A DNA stretch of 8,995 bases from CAZYQW01 sp964649825 (GTDB lineage Bacteria; Planctomycetota; B15-G4; JADJEK01). The position numbers and the translations under genes are program-made. Shown piece after piece: positions 7,020-8,995 of the stretch. The DNA lies in the NCBI GenBank assembly GCA_964649825.1, contig CAZYQW010000015.1, positions 1 to 8,995 of the forward strand. The letters are read 5' to 3'. The first letter of the stretch is position 1. Each line of letters begins with the position of its first letter. The notes beneath the pieces are model-generated. The model saw nothing but the letters and a program-made list of their open reading frames with translations. It was not told the DNA's origin and searched no databases.

Positions 7020-7973
7020 CTACTCGGACCGCTGCCGCGCCTCCTTCGCCACCTCGATCCGCACGCGCGCGGCGATCGATACGCGCTCGCTCAGAGCCGG
7101 GTTGTAGACGAGGTCGACGACGCCGCTCTTCAAGTCGTAGCGGTACGTCCGCCCGCGATGCGCTCCCGACCGGACGTCGCTCGCGATCCGGACGAACGAC
7201 TCCGGGACGTCGAGGACGACGCTCGCGACGACGGTGCTCGGCTTCACGCGCGCTTGGTCCTTGTTGCAGCCGATCGCGAGGACGCCGCGTTCCTCGGCCG
7301 CGTTGAACACGCCCAATCCGGCCGCGTCGGCGTTGTGGAACAGGACGTCCGCGCCCTGGTCGACGAGCGCCAGCGCCGCCTGGTACGCGGCCGAGACGTC
7401 CTCCCACGAGCCGAGCCACGACACGACGACCCTGCCGTCCGGCCGCACTTCCATCACGCCGCGCTCGAACGCCTCGAACGCGCTCTTCACCGGCGGAATC
7501 TCCATGCCACCGACCACGCCGATCCTCCCCGCCTCGCTGATCTGACCGGCGAGCATCCCCGCGAGGTACGCCGGCTCATCGATCACGAACTGGATCGACG
7601 AGACGTTCTCCGCCACCGCTGCGCCCGACGTGATCGCGAAGACCGTCGCAGGGAACTCCGGCCCGACGCGCGCCGCCGACTCCGAGAACTCGAAGCCGTG
7701 CCCGAACACCAGGTCGAAGCCGCGCGACGCGAAGTCACGGAACGCGCCCTCGAATTCCGACGGCGACTTCACCTGGACGTGCGAGACCTCGGCGCCGAGT
7801 TCGTCCTTCAGGCGCGTCAGACCCTCGTACGCCGACGCGTTCCAGCCGTCGTCGGAGATCGGGCCGGGGACGAGGAGGGCGACACGGAACGCGTCGGACG
7901 ACGACGATTCTTCGGCGCAGGCGAGGGGGGCGAGGATGCAGACGAACAAAAATTGTCGGTTCGGTCGGAGCAT
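7020..7973 (-). CDS. BMP-family ABC importer substrate-binding protein
   Basis: Secreted or lipid-anchored solute receptor, 317 aa, of the basic membrane protein / PnrA / Med family. It is the likely receptor for the ATPase and permeases encoded further down this strand. An N-terminal hydrophobic stretch (about 8-18) ends at Cys19. The lipobox APLAC is imperfect because it has Pro at -3, so lipoprotein or Sec-cleaved export are both possible. The mature part shows family motifs: PGPISDDGWNASAYEGL (36-52), GHGFEFSESA (91-100), NVSSIQF plus EPAYLAGMLAGQ (123-143), and GRIGVVGGMEIPPVKSAFEAFERG (149-172). Where nucleoside-binding relatives have Asp after the FAI-like strand, this one has Ser (TSG, 115-117). 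The usual VDxDQ reads CNKDQ (236-240). The ligand may thus differ from a plain purine nucleoside. The ATG start has AGGA 7 nt upstream. Three unrelated genes separate it from its ATPase. Confidence 0.9.
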   Translation of the reverse strand: MLRPNRQFLFVCILAPLACAEESSSSDAFRVALLVPGPISDDGWNASAYEGLTRLKDELGAEVSHVQVKSPSEFEGAFRDFASRGFDLVFGHGFEFSESAARVGPEFPATVFAITSGAAVAENVSSIQFVIDEPAYLAGMLAGQISEAGRIGVVGGMEIPPVKSAFEAFERGVMEVRPDGRVVVSWLGSWEDVSAAYQAALALVDQGADVLFHNADAAGLGVFNAAEERGVLAIGCNKDQARVKPSTVVASVVLDVPESFVRIASDVRSGAHRGRTYRYDLKSGVVDLVYNPALSERVSIAARVRIEVAKEARQRSE

Positions 7974-7980
7974 CCGCGCA

Positions 7981-7984
7981 TCCT
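7981..7984 (-). promoter_or_regulatory. Ribosome binding site of the binding-protein gene
   Basis: AGGA on the minus strand is followed by 7 nt and the ATG at 7973-7971. It is a short but well-spaced Shine-Dalgarno and supports that start codon. Confidence 0.6.
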
Positions 7985-7995
7985 GTCACGGATCG

Positions 7996-8025
7996 TGGCC
8001 GGCGGCCAGCCCTCGCTCTCGAGGG
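7996..8025. other. Two adjacent short GC-rich hairpins
   Basis: TGGCC (7996-8000) pairs with GGCCA (8004-8008) around 3 nt. CCCTCG (8010-8015) pairs with CGAGGG (8020-8025) around 4 nt. They lie in the 70-nt gap between the nuclease-like gene and the binding-protein gene. No T-run follows on the minus strand, so an intrinsic terminator is not shown. They could attenuate read-through or be chance in GC-rich DNA. No clear promoter is seen in this gap. Confidence 0.35.
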
Positions 8026-8043
8026 AGACGACGCAACGATCGA

Positions 8044-8995
8044 TCAAACGGAACCGGGCCTCCGCGCGGACTCGAGGATCTCGGCCTCCAGGATCCCGAG
8101 CGTCGGAACCGACGCGGCACGGGCGATCCAACCGAGGAGGCTCGCCTCGTCATCGAATCGATGGATCGCGCTCCGCAGCGCGTCCGGAAGGGGACCGAAG
8201 CGGGTTTCGATCAGGGTCGTCAACGCCTCGATCTTCCCTTCGATCTTCCCTTCGATCTTTCCCTCGACCCTCCCTTCGTCACGCCCCTTCGCGAGCGCTT
8301 TCGATTCACCGTAGGACAAGATCGGCATCGCTTCGGCCTCCTCGAGACGACGTTTGCGGTCCTCGAACTCCTCCTGCAGCGCCTCCGGCAGGACCATCAA
8401 CCAGTCGATCAACCGGAAGAGCTGGAGGATCCGGTCACGCGGAAGCCCGGCCGCGAGCAGCCGCCGCACCAGACTGGTCTTGGATTCTAGCCGACCCCGC
8501 CCCGGTCGCGACTCGCGCGTCCAAAACCACGCCACGAGGAGAAGGGCGAACGGGTTCTTGCTCCGTTCGAGCTCGTCCCGCCGATCATGGAAGTCGCGCA
8601 GCTTGATGACCGGGAAGTCCATCCGGACCCGCGTGCCGAGGAACTCGGTCTCGTAGCACGTCGGACGGTACTGGGGGTCGGAATCGGCCAGCACCGCGAG
8701 CGACGCGAGCGGCCGCCGGTGCTTGTCGCCGATGCGATAGTGATACACGTACATGCGCCGCGGGAACTCCGCGTCTCGGCTCGCCTCGACCTCGACGTGC
8801 AGCAGCACTTCGATCGGCCGGCCGTCCCGGCGGTACAGCCGGAACAGCTTGTCGACGAACCGCCGCCCCTTGCGCCCCCTCGGGCGGAGCGCCGGGAGCT
8901 CCTTCTCGAGCGACGTGACCCGCCGCCGCCAGTCGATCGCCTCGTGGATCGACGGAGCGACGAGGGCGAGGAACTCCTCGAGGAAGAGGTCGAGC
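8044..8995 (-). CDS. Rpn/PD-(D/E)XK 'putative transposase' family protein, 5' end cut off
   Basis: The C-terminal 316 residues are visible. The frame stays open to the window edge, so an internal start at 8808 is not real. The visible part begins with LDLFLEEFLALVAPSIHEAIDW and runs through GRRFVDKLFRLYRRDGRPIEVLLHVEVE, the region matching the catalytic Asp and (E)x(Q/K) of Rpn-type nucleases. Next come FPRRMYVYHYRI, FPVIKLRDF, KNPFALLLVAWF and FRLIDWLMVLP, all familiar from these proteins in high-GC bacteria. An EGR/EGK four-residue repeat follows, then ETRFGPLPDALRSAIHRFDDEASLLGWI, like a DUF4351-type tail. Rpn proteins are linked to RecA-independent recombination and phage defence in E. 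coli; the role of this branch is unknown. The motif ends in Glu (HVEVE) where Gln or Lys is expected. The gene lies 70 nt before the binding-protein gene and is probably unrelated to transport. Confidence 0.72.
   Translation of the reverse strand, partial: LDLFLEEFLALVAPSIHEAIDWRRRVTSLEKELPALRPRGRKGRRFVDKLFRLYRRDGRPIEVLLHVEVEASRDAEFPRRMYVYHYRIGDKHRRPLASLAVLADSDPQYRPTCYETEFLGTRVRMDFPVIKLRDFHDRRDELERSKNPFALLLVAWFWTRESRPGRGRLESKTSLVRRLLAAGLPRDRILQLFRLIDWLMVLPEALQEEFEDRKRRLEEAEAMPILSYGESKALAKGRDEGRVEGKIEGKIEGKIEALTTLIETRFGPLPDALRSAIHRFDDEASLLGWIARAASVPTLGILEAEILESARRPGSV
8227..8274 (-). repeat. 12-bp in-frame tandem repeat in the nuclease-like gene
   Basis: Four consecutive 12-nt units are present: CTCGATCTTCCC, TTCGATCTTCCC, TTCGATCTTTCC and CTCGACCCTCCC on the plus strand, with a fifth degenerate unit at 8275-8286. 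On the coding strand each unit adds four residues, giving EGRVEGKIEGKIEGKIE. The first three units are almost identical, which points to recent slippage expansion. Such EGK/EGR stretches are typical of this protein family. Confidence 0.85.

Noticed and set aside
4944..8606. A 1,220-codon plus-strand open frame, rich in Arg, Asp and Glu
   Set aside because: It runs antisense through the SulP, binding-protein and nuclease-like genes, each with clear family motifs. Its composition and lack of any domain are typical of an open frame created by high GC.

Overview
This 8,995-base window is GC-rich bacterial chromosome. Every gene I accept lies on the minus strand, so the genes read from the right edge to the left. 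High GC, common GTG starts, GGAGG ribosome binding sites and an Rpn-type nuclease gene with EGK/EGR repeats would fit groups such as Myxococcota and other former deltaproteobacteria, or Planctomycetota. The window has no rRNA or other taxonomic marker, so this is only an impression.

Layout in the direction of transcription: (1) 8995-8044, the 3' part of a gene for an Rpn / PD-(D/E)XK 'putative transposase' family protein, cut by the window edge. (2) 7973-7020, a BMP-family (basic membrane protein / PnrA / Med type) substrate-binding protein with a signal peptide. (3) 6896-4632, a SulP-family anion transporter with C-terminal STAS and CBS regions. (4) 4635-4183, a small protein made of two CBS domains. 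(5) 4155-3568, a NUDIX hydrolase of the ADP-sugar/ADP-ribose pyrophosphatase type. (6) 3560-2052, a double ATPase of a BMP-type ABC importer. (7, 8) 2055-1009 and 1012-161, its two permeases. From the SulP gene leftward the genes are separated by 27 nt or less or overlap by 4 nt (ATGA or GTGA), which suggests one polycistronic, translationally coupled unit. The binding-protein gene lies just upstream on the same strand. Genes 2, 6, 7 and 8 together make a complete BMP-type importer, a family whose best-known members take up nucleosides. The SulP, CBS and NUDIX genes sit between its binding protein and its ATPase.

The operon ends in a striking symmetric repeat at 1-167: 33-nt inverted arms (28/33 matched), a pair of 25-nt direct repeats at mirror positions, a 10-bp middle inverted repeat and a 7-bp central hairpin, all centred near position 84. 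The right arm supplies the stop codon of the last permease and ends that protein inside a normally conserved C-terminal motif. This looks like a small non-autonomous mobile or palindromic repeat, or a large structured 3' end, and it is the least explained part of the window.

No stretch of more than 300 bases lacks a gene. The non-coding parts are 1-160 (the repeat), 6897-7019, 7974-8043 and gaps of 7 and 27 nt. The long plus-strand open frames are antisense shadows of the minus-strand genes.
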